A stretch of DNA of 64,000 bases from Paenibacillus piri (GTDB lineage Bacteria > Bacillota > Bacilli > Paenibacillales > NBRC-103111), in NCBI RefSeq assembly GCF_004354045.1, contig NZ_SMRT01000005.1, positions 62,001 to 126,000 of the forward strand, written 5' to 3'. The notes below the pieces were generated by a model that was not told the origin of the DNA, did no database searches, and was given only the letters and a program-made list of their open reading frames with translations. Below are positions 41,727 to 50,710 of this stretch, one piece after another. A program made the translations under genes and the position numbers. Position 1 is the stretch's first letter; every line of letters starts with the position of its first letter.

Positions 41727-42521
41727 TTGTTCACATTCGAAGAAACATGGCTGCACCGGGTAAATCCGAGCGTGAAGCTGATCTTGTCGGTCGGGATGTT
41801 TTTTGTCGTGCTGTTTACGGATAACATCAATGTGTTGGTCAATATGACGATAGCCCAACTGCTGCTGCTGCTTTTATTCTCCGGACATCCGCTGTCGCGG
41901 CTGCTGCTGTTGCTCCTGCCGTTCGGTCTCGTCTTTGTCTCCTCCTCGATGTCGATGATGCTGTTCGGCAAAGGCGATACGACATGGCTTAGATGGGGGC
42001 TTGTCCATGTGACGGAGGAAAGCTTCTTCCGCGGGCTGCATATCGGCTTGAAGACGGTCAACATGGCTTTGACCGGCTTGCTGTTTGCGCTCACGACGAA
42101 GCCGGTGGCGTTGTTCTATTCGTTAATGCAGCAGTGCAAGCTGCCGCCCAAATTCGCATACAGCTTCATGGCCGCACTGCGGCTGATGCCGATCATGGCG
42201 GATGAGCTGCGGACGCTGCGGATGGCGTTGAAGGTGCGCGGCGTCAAGCGGCGCGCAGGATTGGCGGGCTTCTACGAGACGCTGCGGCTGTACGCGATCC
42301 CGCTGCTGGCGCAAAGCATTCGCCGCGCCCAGCGCATTGCGGTGGCGATGGAAGCGAAGCGCTTCTCCATGGCGCGCGGGCGCACCTATTATTACCGCAT
42401 CGGCTTTTCACTGCGGGATGTGTACCTGCTGCTGTTTTTCGCAGCGGCCATTTCGGCCTCCATATATGCAGGGCAGCACTTGCCATATTTTCATATCGGC
42501 GACGTACGGTACAAAGTATAG
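41727..42521 (+). CDS. ykoC: Thiamine-precursor ECF transporter T component YkoC
   Basis: CbiQ-type membrane subunit of 264 residues that links the ATPase to YkoE. It starts at a TTG, eight bases after GGAGGG; no ATG is in a better place. Five hydrophobic segments lie at about 17-110, followed by the coupling motifs ALKVRGVKRR and AMEAKRFSMARGR. It is the last gene of the riboswitch-controlled operon, which ends at the terminator 42536-42577. Confidence 0.92.
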   Translation: MFTFEETWLHRVNPSVKLILSVGMFFVVLFTDNINVLVNMTIAQLLLLLLFSGHPLSRLLLLLLPFGLVFVSSSMSMMLFGKGDTTWLRWGLVHVTEESFFRGLHIGLKTVNMALTGLLFALTTKPVALFYSLMQQCKLPPKFAYSFMAALRLMPIMADELRTLRMALKVRGVKRRAGLAGFYETLRLYAIPLLAQSIRRAQRIAVAMEAKRFSMARGRTYYYRIGFSLRDVYLLLFFAAAISASIYAGQHLPYFHIGDVRYKV

Positions 42522-42535
42522 ACTGCATCAACATC

Positions 42536-42577
42536 AATCCGCTTCTTCGGCAGATCGCTGAAGAGGCGGATTTTTTT
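42536..42577 (+). terminator. Terminator of ykoEDC
   Basis: AATCCGC.TCTTC pairs with GAAGA.GCGGATT and seven T follow. Confidence 0.85.
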
Positions 42578-42741
42578 GTTGCTTGGCAAATGATGCGCAA
42601 TTAATTTCTGCGGAGATCGGGTGGCGTACACAAAACGTTCAAGGTTGCCTAACATCCAATGTGACTTTGGTCATAGATGCCCGCCGGCCCACCTTCTACA
42701 ATAAGAGCATCAAAGTTAAGTCTGAAAGGAGTGAAGGCAGC

Positions 42742-42867
42742 GTGGATCAACAGCATAAGCAGGAAGATACGGCTTTAAAAGGAACGTTAGTATCGGTATT
42801 GCTGCTTGGCGGGTTTCTCATACTGACATGGGTCGGCGTATTCGCCATCTTCGTTTCCAGAGGCTAG
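42742..42867 (+). CDS. Cytochrome c oxidase subunit IIa (ba3 type)
   Basis: 41-residue single-helix protein matching the size and layout of CoxIIa, the small subunit of ba3 oxidases. It has a charged N-terminus (DQQHKQEDTALK), one helix (GTLVSVLLLGGFLILTWVGV) and a short Arg-containing end. It starts at a GTG with AAAGGAG ten bases upstream. The subunit II gene follows after 40 bases. Together with subunits II and I it forms one unit. The longer frame beginning at 42583 is not supported. Confidence 0.85.
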   Translation: MDQQHKQEDTALKGTLVSVLLLGGFLILTWVGVFAIFVSRG

Positions 42868-42906
42868 GCAGCAATTTACACTTCAGTAGAAGGGGTTGGA
42901 CATTCC

Positions 42907-43398
42907 ATGCATATTCACCGCTATGAAAAAATTTGGTTAAGCTTCGGCATCGCCATGCTGGTCGTATTTTTGGTTGTCTTAGGGGTCGGCGCCTTTGCGT
43001 TGGGAGCTCAGACACCGGGAGATCATGATCATTCGCAGCATCAATCGCGGCAGACGGTCGACCCGGAAACCGTGGATCAGACGGCGCCTTTCAACGATTT
43101 GGGTTTGAAAAAAATCGGCGAAAACGAGTACGACGCCTATATGCTGGCATTCGCCTTCGGGTACGGACCGGATAAAATGGAAGTTCCGCAAGGAGCTACC
43201 GTTCACTTTCATATCACAAGCAAGGATGTCGTTCACGGCTTTCAAATTCCGGGTACGAATGTGAACATGATGGTAGTGCCGGGCGAGGTAAACCATCTGA
43301 CCTATACATTTACGAAAAAAGGCGAATTTCTGATTTTATGCAATGAATATTGCGGCGCCGCTCATGAAATGATGCAGGCTGTCATTATTGTGAAATAG
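42907..43398 (+). CDS. Cytochrome c oxidase subunit II (ba3 type)
   Basis: 163-residue membrane-anchored subunit that carries the CuA centre and receives electrons from cytochrome c. The N-terminal helix is residues 12-33 and a His/Gln-rich linker follows. The cupredoxin domain has VVHGFQIPGTN (a CuA His) and CNEYCGAAHEMM near the C-terminus (both Cys, Glu, His and Met of CuA). Its short form without a cytochrome domain fits ba3 oxidases. AAGGGG is ahead of the ATG. Confidence 0.93.
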   Translation: MHIHRYEKIWLSFGIAMLVVFLVVLGVGAFALGAQTPGDHDHSQHQSRQTVDPETVDQTAPFNDLGLKKIGENEYDAYMLAFAFGYGPDKMEVPQGATVHFHITSKDVVHGFQIPGTNVNMMVVPGEVNHLTYTFTKKGEFLILCNEYCGAAHEMMQAVIIVK

Positions 43399-43449
43399 TT
43401 TGTGAAATTAAGAACAAGCCTGGCTTGTTCGGCAAAGGAGAACAGAACG

Positions 43450-45099
43450 ATGATCACACAATTCAAAAGCTTTGACCGCCGCGATTCGGCGCTGGTGCTT
43501 GCACATATTTTGTTCGCATTTTTCGCCCTGCTGCTCGGCGGGGTGGCCGGGGTACTGCAAGGGCTTGTGCGCGGCGGTATGATTACACTGCCTTACGGAA
43601 TCGGCTATTACCAACTGCTGACAGCGCACGGAATTTTGATGGCGCTCGTATTTACGACCTATTTCATTATCGGCTTCCTATACTCCGGAGTGGCGAAAAC
43701 TTTAGGCGGGCATTTGCTGCCGGTCCCGCGCGCGCTCGGATGGCTCGGTTACGGATTGATGACGACAGGCACCGTTATCGCTACCATTTTAATACTGCTT
43801 AACAAAGCGACGGTGCTGTACACCTTCTACGCGCCGATGAAAGCTTCCCCGTGGTTTTATGTAGCGCTTGTCTTCATTGTAGTCGGCAGCTGGATGAGCT
43901 GCTTCGGCATTTTCATCAATTACCGCTATTGGAAAAAAACGCATAACGGCAAGCTGTCGCCTTTATTCGCTTTTATGGCTGTCGTGACGATGCTGATGTG
44001 GTTTATCGCTACGTTAGGGGTTGCGATCGAGGTGTTATTCATGCTCATTCCGTGGTCGTTCGGATGGGTCGAAACAGTAAACGTCACGTTAAGCCGTACC
44101 TTGTTCTGGTATTTCGGCCATCCGCTCGTTTATTTCTGGTTGCTTCCGGCTTATATTTGCTGGTATGTAGTCATTCCGAAAGTAATCGGCGGCAAAATGT
44201 TCAGCGATGCTTTGGCGCGATTGGCTTTTATCCTGCTGCTGCTGTTTTCTATCCCTGTCGGATTTCATCATCAGCTCATGGAACCGGGAATCAGCTCGGT
44301 ATGGAAATATGTTCAGGTAGTGCTAACGTTCATGGTAGTAGTGCCATCCTTGATGACGGCCTTCTCGCTGTTTGCGACATTTGAACTGCATGGCCGCAGT
44401 ATCGGAGCGAAGGGTCTGTTCGGCTGGCTGAAAAAGCTTCCTTGGCGCGATGTCCGTTTTTTCGCTCCTTTTATGGGCATGCTGGTCTTTATCCCTGCCG
44501 GGGCGGGCGGCCTTATCAATGCGAGCCATCAAATGAACATGGTCGTTCACAATACGCTATGGGTCACCGGCCACTTCCATCTGACGGTAGCGACGAGCGT
44601 CGCATTGACCTTCTTCGGCGTTACGTACTGGCTGATTCCAGCCATAACTGGCCGTGTGTTGACGCCGCGTATGCATAAATTAGGCATCGTCCAGACGATC
44701 ATCTGGCTGGTCGGCATGTTCTTTATGTCGGGCGCGATGCACACGGTCGGCCTGTTCGGTTCGCCGCGCAGAACCGCGTACACGACATACCAGGATCATC
44801 CGGACGCTATCTTATGGATGCCGTACCATGTCGTCATGGCCATCGGAGGGACGGTTTTGTTCATCGGCGTCGTCATGATGATTATGAATGTCGTGATGCT
44901 CTTGAGAGCGCCGAAAGGCGAGACCGAATATCCGGTCGCCGAGGTCAGAGATACGGCGGAGCGGACGCCGGCTATTTTCGAGCGCTGGGGCATATGGGTG
45001 GGCGCGATTGTCGTTCTCATTTTGATCGCTTACTCGATTCCGGTCATGGAGCTGCTGAACAATCCGGGCACCGGAGCCAAAGGAATCGTAACCTGGTAG
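43450..45099 (+). CDS. Cytochrome c oxidase subunit I (ba3 type)
   Basis: Haem-copper oxidase catalytic subunit of 549 residues and about 13 helices. Haem and CuB ligands are visible: LTAHGILMAL (haem-b His), GHPLVYFWLLPAY (CuB His and the cross-linked Tyr), HHQLMEPG (two CuB His) and WVTGHFHLTVAT (haem ligands). The tyrosine on the HPxVYFWLLPAY helix and the absence of the normal D-channel residues fit the B family (ba3). AAAGGAG lies 9 bases before the ATG. A terminator follows within the end of the convergent EcsC gene. Confidence 0.95.
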   Translation: MITQFKSFDRRDSALVLAHILFAFFALLLGGVAGVLQGLVRGGMITLPYGIGYYQLLTAHGILMALVFTTYFIIGFLYSGVAKTLGGHLLPVPRALGWLGYGLMTTGTVIATILILLNKATVLYTFYAPMKASPWFYVALVFIVVGSWMSCFGIFINYRYWKKTHNGKLSPLFAFMAVVTMLMWFIATLGVAIEVLFMLIPWSFGWVETVNVTLSRTLFWYFGHPLVYFWLLPAYICWYVVIPKVIGGKMFSDALARLAFILLLLFSIPVGFHHQLMEPGISSVWKYVQVVLTFMVVVPSLMTAFSLFATFELHGRSIGAKGLFGWLKKLPWRDVRFFAPFMGMLVFIPAGAGGLINASHQMNMVVHNTLWVTGHFHLTVATSVALTFFGVTYWLIPAITGRVLTPRMHKLGIVQTIIWLVGMFFMSGAMHTVGLFGSPRRTAYTTYQDHPDAILWMPYHVVMAIGGTVLFIGVVMMIMNVVMLLRAPKGETEYPVAEVRDTAERTPAIFERWGIWVGAIVVLILIAYSIPVMELLNNPGTGAKGIVTW

Positions 45100-45132
45100 C
45101 CAGTTCGCCGCTGCATTTCAACCGATTCCGAT

Positions 45133-45948
45133 TCAATCGACGGGACCGCTGTGATCTGCGGTTCCGTCATTTTGTATGTTCCGCTCCTCCATCATCCGGC
45201 TGCCGGTTTCCTGAAGCCAACGAAGGCGGTAGCAGTTCATTCCGACACGGCCTAGCTCATCGAGCAGGCCGTAGTTGGCCCACGCGCCTATTACGGCGCC
45301 GATCCCGGGAACAAGCTGCAGCATTTTGCGAAAATCGATCGTATCTCGATATTCCTGTTGAAGCTGCTGCCAATCGATATGCTCCGCGTAGGACTCGGCG
45401 GGAGGGAGGGTACGGGCGGTCTCCGGCCATTGAATGACCGTTTGCAGCAGAACCCGTTTTTTCACCTGGCTGGAAAAGGCCAGCTGAAATACATGCAGAA
45501 TGAACAACCGCTCCCGGTAATCGCTGGTCGAATGGCCGTAAATATGAGCCAGCTCGAACAAAAATTTCATTTTGATACCGATCAAAATCGGAAAATCGGC
45601 AACGCCGAGCAAAATGCCCCCCGCACCCGCACCCGCTCCTTCGGCTGCGGCGAGCTTTTTGTATAACGATATTAATTCCTCAGCCTTATAATCTCTTGCT
45701 GCGAGCGAGCTGCCGGACAAGGGAGGGTTTTTAGGCATATATTCGATACTGAACAGCGCTGTTTTGACGATCCCTTTTACCGTAGCTGTAATGGTTTGAT
45801 GTACTTTATCGGGGATGACCTGATTGATTCGCGCCGAAATGACTTTTGACGTATTTTCCAAAAAACCGGGAGGCTTAAGCAATTGTTTCTCCCAAATTTT
45901 TAACGCTTTTGCGGTCTGTTGTTCGTATACGCTCCATCTTGTATTCAT
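45133..45948 (-). CDS. EcsC-family protein
   Basis: 271-residue protein with the EcsC-like pattern (LLKPPGFLENTSK, GAGAGGILLGVADFPILIGIKMKF, VPGIGAVIGAWANYGLLDELGRVGMNCYRLRWLQ). EcsC proteins are Bacillales proteins of unclear function, in some species next to the Ecs ABC exporter. There is no EcsA or EcsB here. A hydrophobic, Gly-rich stretch may insert in the membrane. AAGGGAG precedes the ATG at 45948; a frame extends to 46038. Its last codons contain a hairpin that ends the oxidase operon on the other strand. Confidence 0.82.
   Translation of the reverse strand: MNTRWSVYEQQTAKALKIWEKQLLKPPGFLENTSKVISARINQVIPDKVHQTITATVKGIVKTALFSIEYMPKNPPLSGSSLAARDYKAEELISLYKKLAAAEGAGAGAGGILLGVADFPILIGIKMKFLFELAHIYGHSTSDYRERLFILHVFQLAFSSQVKKRVLLQTVIQWPETARTLPPAESYAEHIDWQQLQQEYRDTIDFRKMLQLVPGIGAVIGAWANYGLLDELGRVGMNCYRLRWLQETGSRMMEERNIQNDGTADHSGPVD
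45139..45173 (+). terminator. Terminator of the oxidase operon inside the EcsC gene end
   Basis: GACGGgACCGC pairs with GCGGTtCCGTC (one wobble) and ATTTTG follows. It overlaps the coding end of the convergent gene. Confidence 0.6.
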
Positions 45949-46057
45949 CTGCACGGCACTCCCTTTGTCACCCTTCATACTACCATTATACGTTACCGGA
46001 GCAACAAGTAAAAAAAACGGCTTCGCATGCCAAAGCATGGAAACCGTCAGTGGAGCT

Positions 46058-47476
46058 TTATACCTGCTGAATTTTTATTAAGTTCGTAGAGCCGGATTGT
46101 CCCACCGGCACGCCTGCGGAAACAACCGCCAGCTCGCCGGATCGGATTAGTCCGCTTTCCAGGGCGCTCTGAATGGACGTGGCGAACATTTCATCCGTTG
46201 ATTGAACGGGGATTCCTTTAACCGGAAATACGCCCCAAAACAAACAAAGTTTTCTCTGCACCCGCTCGTCCGAAGCTACCGCGATGATAGGAGCTTTCGG
46301 GCGGTATTTCGAAACCATCCGCGATGTAAATCCGCTAACCGTCGGCGTAATAATAGCGGCGGCTTCCAAATCAAGCGAAGCGCCGACGGCGGCTTGGCTG
46401 ATCACCTCGGTGATGTTGTTTTTATGCAGCGCGGCTTTCTTTTGCAGCATTTCAGTATAGGAGAGAGTGGATTCGATATTTGCGGCAATGGCCGCCATCG
46501 TCTTTACGGATTCCAGCGGATATTTTCCGGCTGCGGTTTCGCCCGAGAGCATCAGCACATCGGTGCCGTCATAAACCGCGTTTGCCACATCGCTTGCTTC
46601 CGCTCTGGTTGGACGCGGGTTCACCTGCATAGAGTCGAGCATATGGGTCGCTGTAATGACCGGCTTGCCGACTGCATTGCTTTTTTGGATCATTTGCTTC
46701 TGGATAATCGGAACGTCCTCAATTGGAATTTCAACCCCGAGATCGCCGCGCGCAACCATTAGCCCATCCGATGCTTCGAGGATTTCGTCCAAATTTTCGA
46801 CGCCTTCCTGATTCTCAATTTTCGAAATAATTTGAATGTGAGAGGCGCCCCCCTCATCCAGCAATCGTCTGATTTCCAAAATGTCGCTTGCCTTACGGAC
46901 GAATGAAGCTGCGATAATATCGACATCCTGTTCGATTCCGAACAATATATGCTGCACATCCCTTTCGGTAACTCCCGGCAGCGAGGTGTGGATTCCCGGC
47001 AAATTAACCCCTTTGCGGGATTTGATGATGCCGCCATTAATAATGCGACAGTGGATTTCCGTGCCGTCGATCGCCTCCGCATGAAGCTCGATCAGCCCGT
47101 CGTCCAGCAAAATCCGCGAACCGACCGCAACGTCTTTGGTCAATTCCGAATAAGAAACCGATATGCGCTGTGCTGTCCCTTTGATCTGCTCGGTCGTTAA
47201 AATGAGCGTCTCTCCGGTACGAAGCTCGTATGAAGGCTGCTCCAATACGCCGGTGCGGATTTCGGGCCCCTTAATATCCAACAATATGGAGACGGTAGCT
47301 CCCAACTCCCGGGCAGCCTGACGCACTCTTTGAATTCTTCCTCTATGATCGTCCAAATCGCCGTGAGCCATGTTCATCCGGGCCGAGTTCATGCCGGCAC
47401 CAATCAGTGCCTTCAATGTCTCTACAGAATCGCATGCGGGCCCCATTGTGCACATAATTTTCGTTTTGCGTAACAT
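46058..47476 (-). CDS. pyk: Pyruvate kinase (short form)
   Basis: 472-residue pyruvate kinase; transfers phosphate from PEP to ADP in the last step of glycolysis. Active-site blocks are MLRKTKIMCTMGPAC, NMAHGDLDDH, LDIKGPEIRTG, IISKIENQEGVEN, MVARGDLGVEIP and the ATHMLDSM segment. It lacks the extra C-terminal PEP-utiliser domain common in Bacillus pyruvate kinases (about 585 residues), so it may be a second isozyme. AGGAGG lies 9 bases before the ATG at 47476. The frame extends to 47614 but has no start support. It is divergent from the AraC regulator. Confidence 0.93.
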   Translation of the reverse strand: MLRKTKIMCTMGPACDSVETLKALIGAGMNSARMNMAHGDLDDHRGRIQRVRQAARELGATVSILLDIKGPEIRTGVLEQPSYELRTGETLILTTEQIKGTAQRISVSYSELTKDVAVGSRILLDDGLIELHAEAIDGTEIHCRIINGGIIKSRKGVNLPGIHTSLPGVTERDVQHILFGIEQDVDIIAASFVRKASDILEIRRLLDEGGASHIQIISKIENQEGVENLDEILEASDGLMVARGDLGVEIPIEDVPIIQKQMIQKSNAVGKPVITATHMLDSMQVNPRPTRAEASDVANAVYDGTDVLMLSGETAAGKYPLESVKTMAAIAANIESTLSYTEMLQKKAALHKNNITEVISQAAVGASLDLEAAAIITPTVSGFTSRMVSKYRPKAPIIAVASDERVQRKLCLFWGVFPVKGIPVQSTDEMFATSIQSALESGLIRSGELAVVSAGVPVGQSGSTNLIKIQQV

Positions 47477-47603
47477 TGCTGCTGTCCTCCTGTGATGGTT
47501 TCGATGAACATCATTGTAGTGGAAAAAATAATTTCTTACTATGAAAAATAGTACTGTAAATGTATAATAGTATTTAAATCTAATCGTTGGGAAGGTTGAT
47601 CCT

Positions 47604-48392
47604 TTGCTGTTCATTCAATCAATTCGGCAAGATACGGGCGCGCAATGGTTTGAGGAATATGTAGAAGGCGCTGCGTCATGGATGTTGATACTGGTCAATT
47701 ACGGGAAATGCTTGTATTGGATTCGGGAGGAAAAATGGCTGCTGGAAAAAGGAGACCTGCTGCTTGTCCCAAGCGGGGTTCCATTTTACGGGAAAAGCAT
47801 TCCTTCCGTTACTCACGGTAAATATGTCGTCTGCTTCACGAGAGAGGAGGGGGCATGGATACGTTTGCTTCCCATGTTGCTTGAAAAACGCGTTTACAAA
47901 TGGAAAACCGGCAAGTACGAGCTGCTGCTGCAAAAATTCAGAACCATGCAGGAGGAATGGACCGAACGGCCGGCCTTTACCGATGCGATGTGCTCAACGC
48001 TGATGATGGAGGTGCTGACTCGCTGGAGCCGTGAAATGGCCGAAGGGCAGCCATCCACGCTTAAAGAAAGTCATGCCGAGCTGATGAAAGCCTATATTCA
48101 AAACCATTACCGCGAAAAAGTGACAAAAGACGTCCTTGGCGACGTCATCGGCAAAAGTCCTAACTATGCAGCCGCTGTTTTCAGTGAAGTGACAGGCCAA
48201 ACCATCGGCGGATTTGTGCACGCACTGCGGATCAAAACAGCGCTTTATTTGCTCACGCAATCCCAAAGAACAATCGCCGATATTTCCGACTATTTAGGCT
48301 ATTGCGATCCTTCGTATTTTCACCGGATATTCAAAAGAGAAACCGGCCTCCCGCCTGCCGCCTATATAAAAGAAAGAGAGGAGAAGCGATGA
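47604..48392 (+). CDS. AraC-family transcriptional regulator
   Basis: 262-residue regulator. The N-terminal half (about 1-140) is a cupin-like sensor domain with YVEGAASWMLILVNYGKC and KGDLLLVPSG. The C-terminal half is the double helix-turn-helix (about 165-262) with IGGFVHALRIKTALYLL and ISDYLGYCDPSYFHRIFKRETGLPPAAY. It starts at a TTG with GGGAAGG eight bases upstream. It is divergent from pyruvate kinase across 127 bases, so pyk may be a target; no operator is obvious. No sugar genes are adjacent. Confidence 0.88.
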   Translation: MLFIQSIRQDTGAQWFEEYVEGAASWMLILVNYGKCLYWIREEKWLLEKGDLLLVPSGVPFYGKSIPSVTHGKYVVCFTREEGAWIRLLPMLLEKRVYKWKTGKYELLLQKFRTMQEEWTERPAFTDAMCSTLMMEVLTRWSREMAEGQPSTLKESHAELMKAYIQNHYREKVTKDVLGDVIGKSPNYAAAVFSEVTGQTIGGFVHALRIKTALYLLTQSQRTIADISDYLGYCDPSYFHRIFKRETGLPPAAYIKEREEKR

Positions 48393-48747
48393 ATCCCCGC
48401 TTTACGCTGTACTTTTAAAAAAGTACTATCCCCAACGGTCAGTATACCGTTCATTGTTCGTTATCCTAAGGTGCTTCTTTCTCGCTTTCTGCTAACCGCA
48501 CGGAATCAATCTCTTGCACTTCCCGCTAACCGCACGGAATCGATCTCCTGCACTTCCCGCATACTATCCTCTGACACCTGAGGTTAATCCCCATGGTATT
48601 TATCACCGACTTTTTCCACTCATTATCGTTCAACACATCACAGAATCAATCTTCCGGCACTCTTGCGGTACTATCCCCAAGCGTCAGGTAGTCGGATCAA
48701 TCACAAGACCCGCCTCATAAATGTAAGTATAAAATAATAAAACAAGC

Positions 48748-48776
48748 TTGAAATAAGAACATATGTTTGGTATAAT
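48748..48776 (+). promoter_or_regulatory. Consensus promoter ahead of the 9-bp repeat array
   Basis: TTGAAA, 17 bases, perfect TATAAT. A transcript would begin near 48783 and run into the TTTGAAGCC array and maybe the transposase gene. Confidence 0.6.
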
Positions 48777-48884
48777 GAATTATAGACTAGAAACTTTGGA
48801 TTTTATCGAATCATTTTTTTATGTATTGTGCTATTTATTTTGCTTCTTAACCTGTGGTGCTTTGTTTGTGAGCTGCAGTCTGCA

Positions 48885-48992
48885 TTTGAAGCCTTTGAAG
48901 CCTTTGAAGCCTTTGAAGCCTTTGAAGCCTTTGAAGCCTTTGAAGCCTTTGAAGCCTTTGAAGCCTTTGAAGCCTTTGAAGCCTTTGAAGCC
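48885..48992. repeat. 9-bp microsatellite, 12 copies of TTTGAAGCC
   Basis: Twelve perfect tandem TTTGAAGCC units followed by a partial TTTGAA. There is no sequence variation between units, which points to recent expansion or an active slippage site. Confidence 0.95.
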
Positions 48993-49191
48993 TTTGAACA
49001 CTTTTCGGCATGACTTATTCATGTGGCTTTATATATTAGCGGGAGAATAGACTTTTCCATAGTTTTGCATAGTTCTCAATCCTCTTTATCATTGGTTCGT
49101 CTGTATCCCGAAAGAATCAGGCTCTAATTCATGGCTTCTTTATAGATGATAAAATGTTGTCTTATTTTCTTATTTCGGGGAGGTTGTTCGA

Positions 49192-50088
49192 ATGGAATTA
49201 GTTGAGGCGCAGATACAGACGATTTCAAAAGAGCAGCTTCAATTAATCAGTTCGGAACAACAGTGTATGGAGGCGTTGTTTTCCGCAAAATGGCCGGATG
49301 GTTTTCGTTGTGCCCGATGCAATCATTCCCATGCTTATAAGATAACGACTCGCAGACTGCCGCTTTTCGAGTGCAGCTCATGTCATTATCAGGAATCTTT
49401 AACCAAAGGCACCCTCATGGAAGGTAGCAGAAGCGATTTGCGTAAATGGTATCATGCTTTGCTGCTTTTTTCGCATAATCCGACGGGTATTACTGCTCTT
49501 CAGCTCAGTGCTGCAATAGGCGTCACCTATAAAACAGCTTGGCTTATCCTGCATAAGTTCCGCTATTGTATGGGCGAGGCAGATGCGAATACGATGCTGT
49601 CTGGTATCGTCCGGGTTAATTGCGCTATGTATGGCAAGCCTTATAATCCATCGATGGAGCGCCATCCCCAAGAGCAGCCGCTGCTTATAGGGGCGTCGGT
49701 AAATGATGAAGGCGACCCTGTTTATGTCAAAATAAAACAAGTTTTTCAAGAACATCTGCTTGGCCGTACCATTCGTCCCATTGGAACCCGGCATTTTAGT
49801 GACTGCCATATTGAACCTGACACGGATGATTTGGAGTCGGTGACTGCCCGATACAGCTCTCGCCGCTTCCATCGTTTGCTGAACGTAGTTAAAAAGGCTG
49901 GGCAATGGATCAATACAACCTTTCATGGCATAGGTCCTAAATATTTACAAGCTTATCTCAATGAATATTGCAGCCGATTGAACCTGGCTATCCATGGAAC
50001 ATCAGTCTTTCGCTATTTAATCCGCTTATGCGTCACAATTGCGCCAGTTACATATGCATCCCTATTGCGTAGTGCAAGCCGCTCATAA
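49192..50088 (+). CDS. IS1595-like transposase with degenerate DDE site
   Basis: 298-residue protein with the layout of IS1595/ISXO2-type transposases. The N-terminal zinc ribbon has C40-x2-C43 and C61-x2-C64. A helix-turn-helix region follows (about 85-125, LSAAIGVTYKTAWLILHKFRYCM), then the catalytic core (about 138-270) with FHGIGPKYLQAYLNEYCSRLN in the last part. Where active members have Val-Asp-Glu-Thr after the linker, this one reads RVNCAMYG, so the first catalytic Asp is lost. A single long frame without stops argues for selection rather than decay. GGGGAGG lies 8 bases ahead of the ATG. I found no inverted repeats at its flanks. Possibly a domesticated gene. Confidence 0.75.
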   Translation: MELVEAQIQTISKEQLQLISSEQQCMEALFSAKWPDGFRCARCNHSHAYKITTRRLPLFECSSCHYQESLTKGTLMEGSRSDLRKWYHALLLFSHNPTGITALQLSAAIGVTYKTAWLILHKFRYCMGEADANTMLSGIVRVNCAMYGKPYNPSMERHPQEQPLLIGASVNDEGDPVYVKIKQVFQEHLLGRTIRPIGTRHFSDCHIEPDTDDLESVTARYSSRRFHRLLNVVKKAGQWINTTFHGIGPKYLQAYLNEYCSRLNLAIHGTSVFRYLIRLCVTIAPVTYASLLRSASRS

Positions 50089-50310
50089 GCAGGAGTGGTT
50101 AGGCCTGGGGTTCACTTACGGAATTAACTTCTTAACGATATGATTCATCTTAGGTTGTATTCTGAAAGGTTAGTTTGCTTTTGCCCAAATCAGAAGTGTC
50201 GCGTCATTTAATTTTGATACAACGAATAAGAGAAGCTGGATCTTGTTTACAGGTGAAGTATCATAGCAATAAGCAGCCTAAAAAATATAGGACATAAGAA
50301 GCCGAAAAAT

Positions 50311-50358
50311 AACGTCTCAAGGAACGTCTCAAGGAACGTCTCAAGGAACGTCTCAAGG
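50311..50358. repeat. 12-bp tandem repeat, four copies
   Basis: Four perfect AACGTCTCAAGG units. Confidence 0.9.
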
Positions 50359-50463
50359 AATCTCTTCTGAAAAAATCTTAACACTGTTGCATGCGGGCTC
50401 CAAAATGTTGCAACCAAAATTTTCGGAAAAATGTTGTGTTGGTGAAATTCCATCTGAATAGCG

Positions 50464-50513
50464 TCTCGCGGTTGAGTAGTGCCTGTCTTCTCGTGGTTGA
50501 GCAGTGCCTGTCT
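50464..50513. repeat. 25-bp tandem repeat, two copies
   Basis: Two units starting TCTCGYGGTTGAG and ending GTGCCTGTCT, with two differences. Confidence 0.85.
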
Positions 50514-50672
50514 TATTATAGGATTTGATCAAAATTCTTTTGGTCGCGGCTTAAACTGAGTTAATGGGATAATGACCGTAAGGAGGCGAAAAGGTGACTA
50601 CTCACGAATGATGCTGCATAAAATGATTCATTGTAGCCGTTGAATAGTACCGAATAGCTGCCGAACAGCGGG

Positions 50673-50710
50673 AACAGGTCAGAACATCCATAACAGGTCA
50701 GAACATCCAT
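50673..50710. repeat. 19-bp tandem repeat, two copies
   Basis: Two perfect copies of AACAGGTCAGAACATCCAT. Confidence 0.9.

Larger units (their letters stand above)
48393..49191. other. Repeat-rich 800-base non-coding region
   Basis: It holds a 34-base direct repeat (first copy 48494-48527, second 48528-48561, starting GCTAACCGCACGGAATC) and degenerate relatives further on. A repeated GTACTATCCCCAA occurs near 48423 and 48668. A perfect consensus promoter (TTGAAA, 17 bases, TATAAT, 48748-48776) precedes twelve TTTGAAGCC units (48885-48992), and AT-rich sequence runs up to the transposase gene. No convincing protein gene: reading frames through the 9-base array only give Leu-Lys-Pro or Phe-Glu-Ala repeats with no ribosome site. 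Confidence 0.7.

Noticed and set aside
48763-49050. Open frame encoding twelve Leu-Lys-Pro repeats
   Set aside because: It begins inside the promoter, has no ribosome binding site, and the repeat is open in all frames because the unit is 9 bases.
50247-50453. Minus-strand frame with Leu-Glu-Thr-Phe repeats
   Set aside because: The repeat comes from the 12-base tandem array, and there is no ribosome site or recognisable domain.
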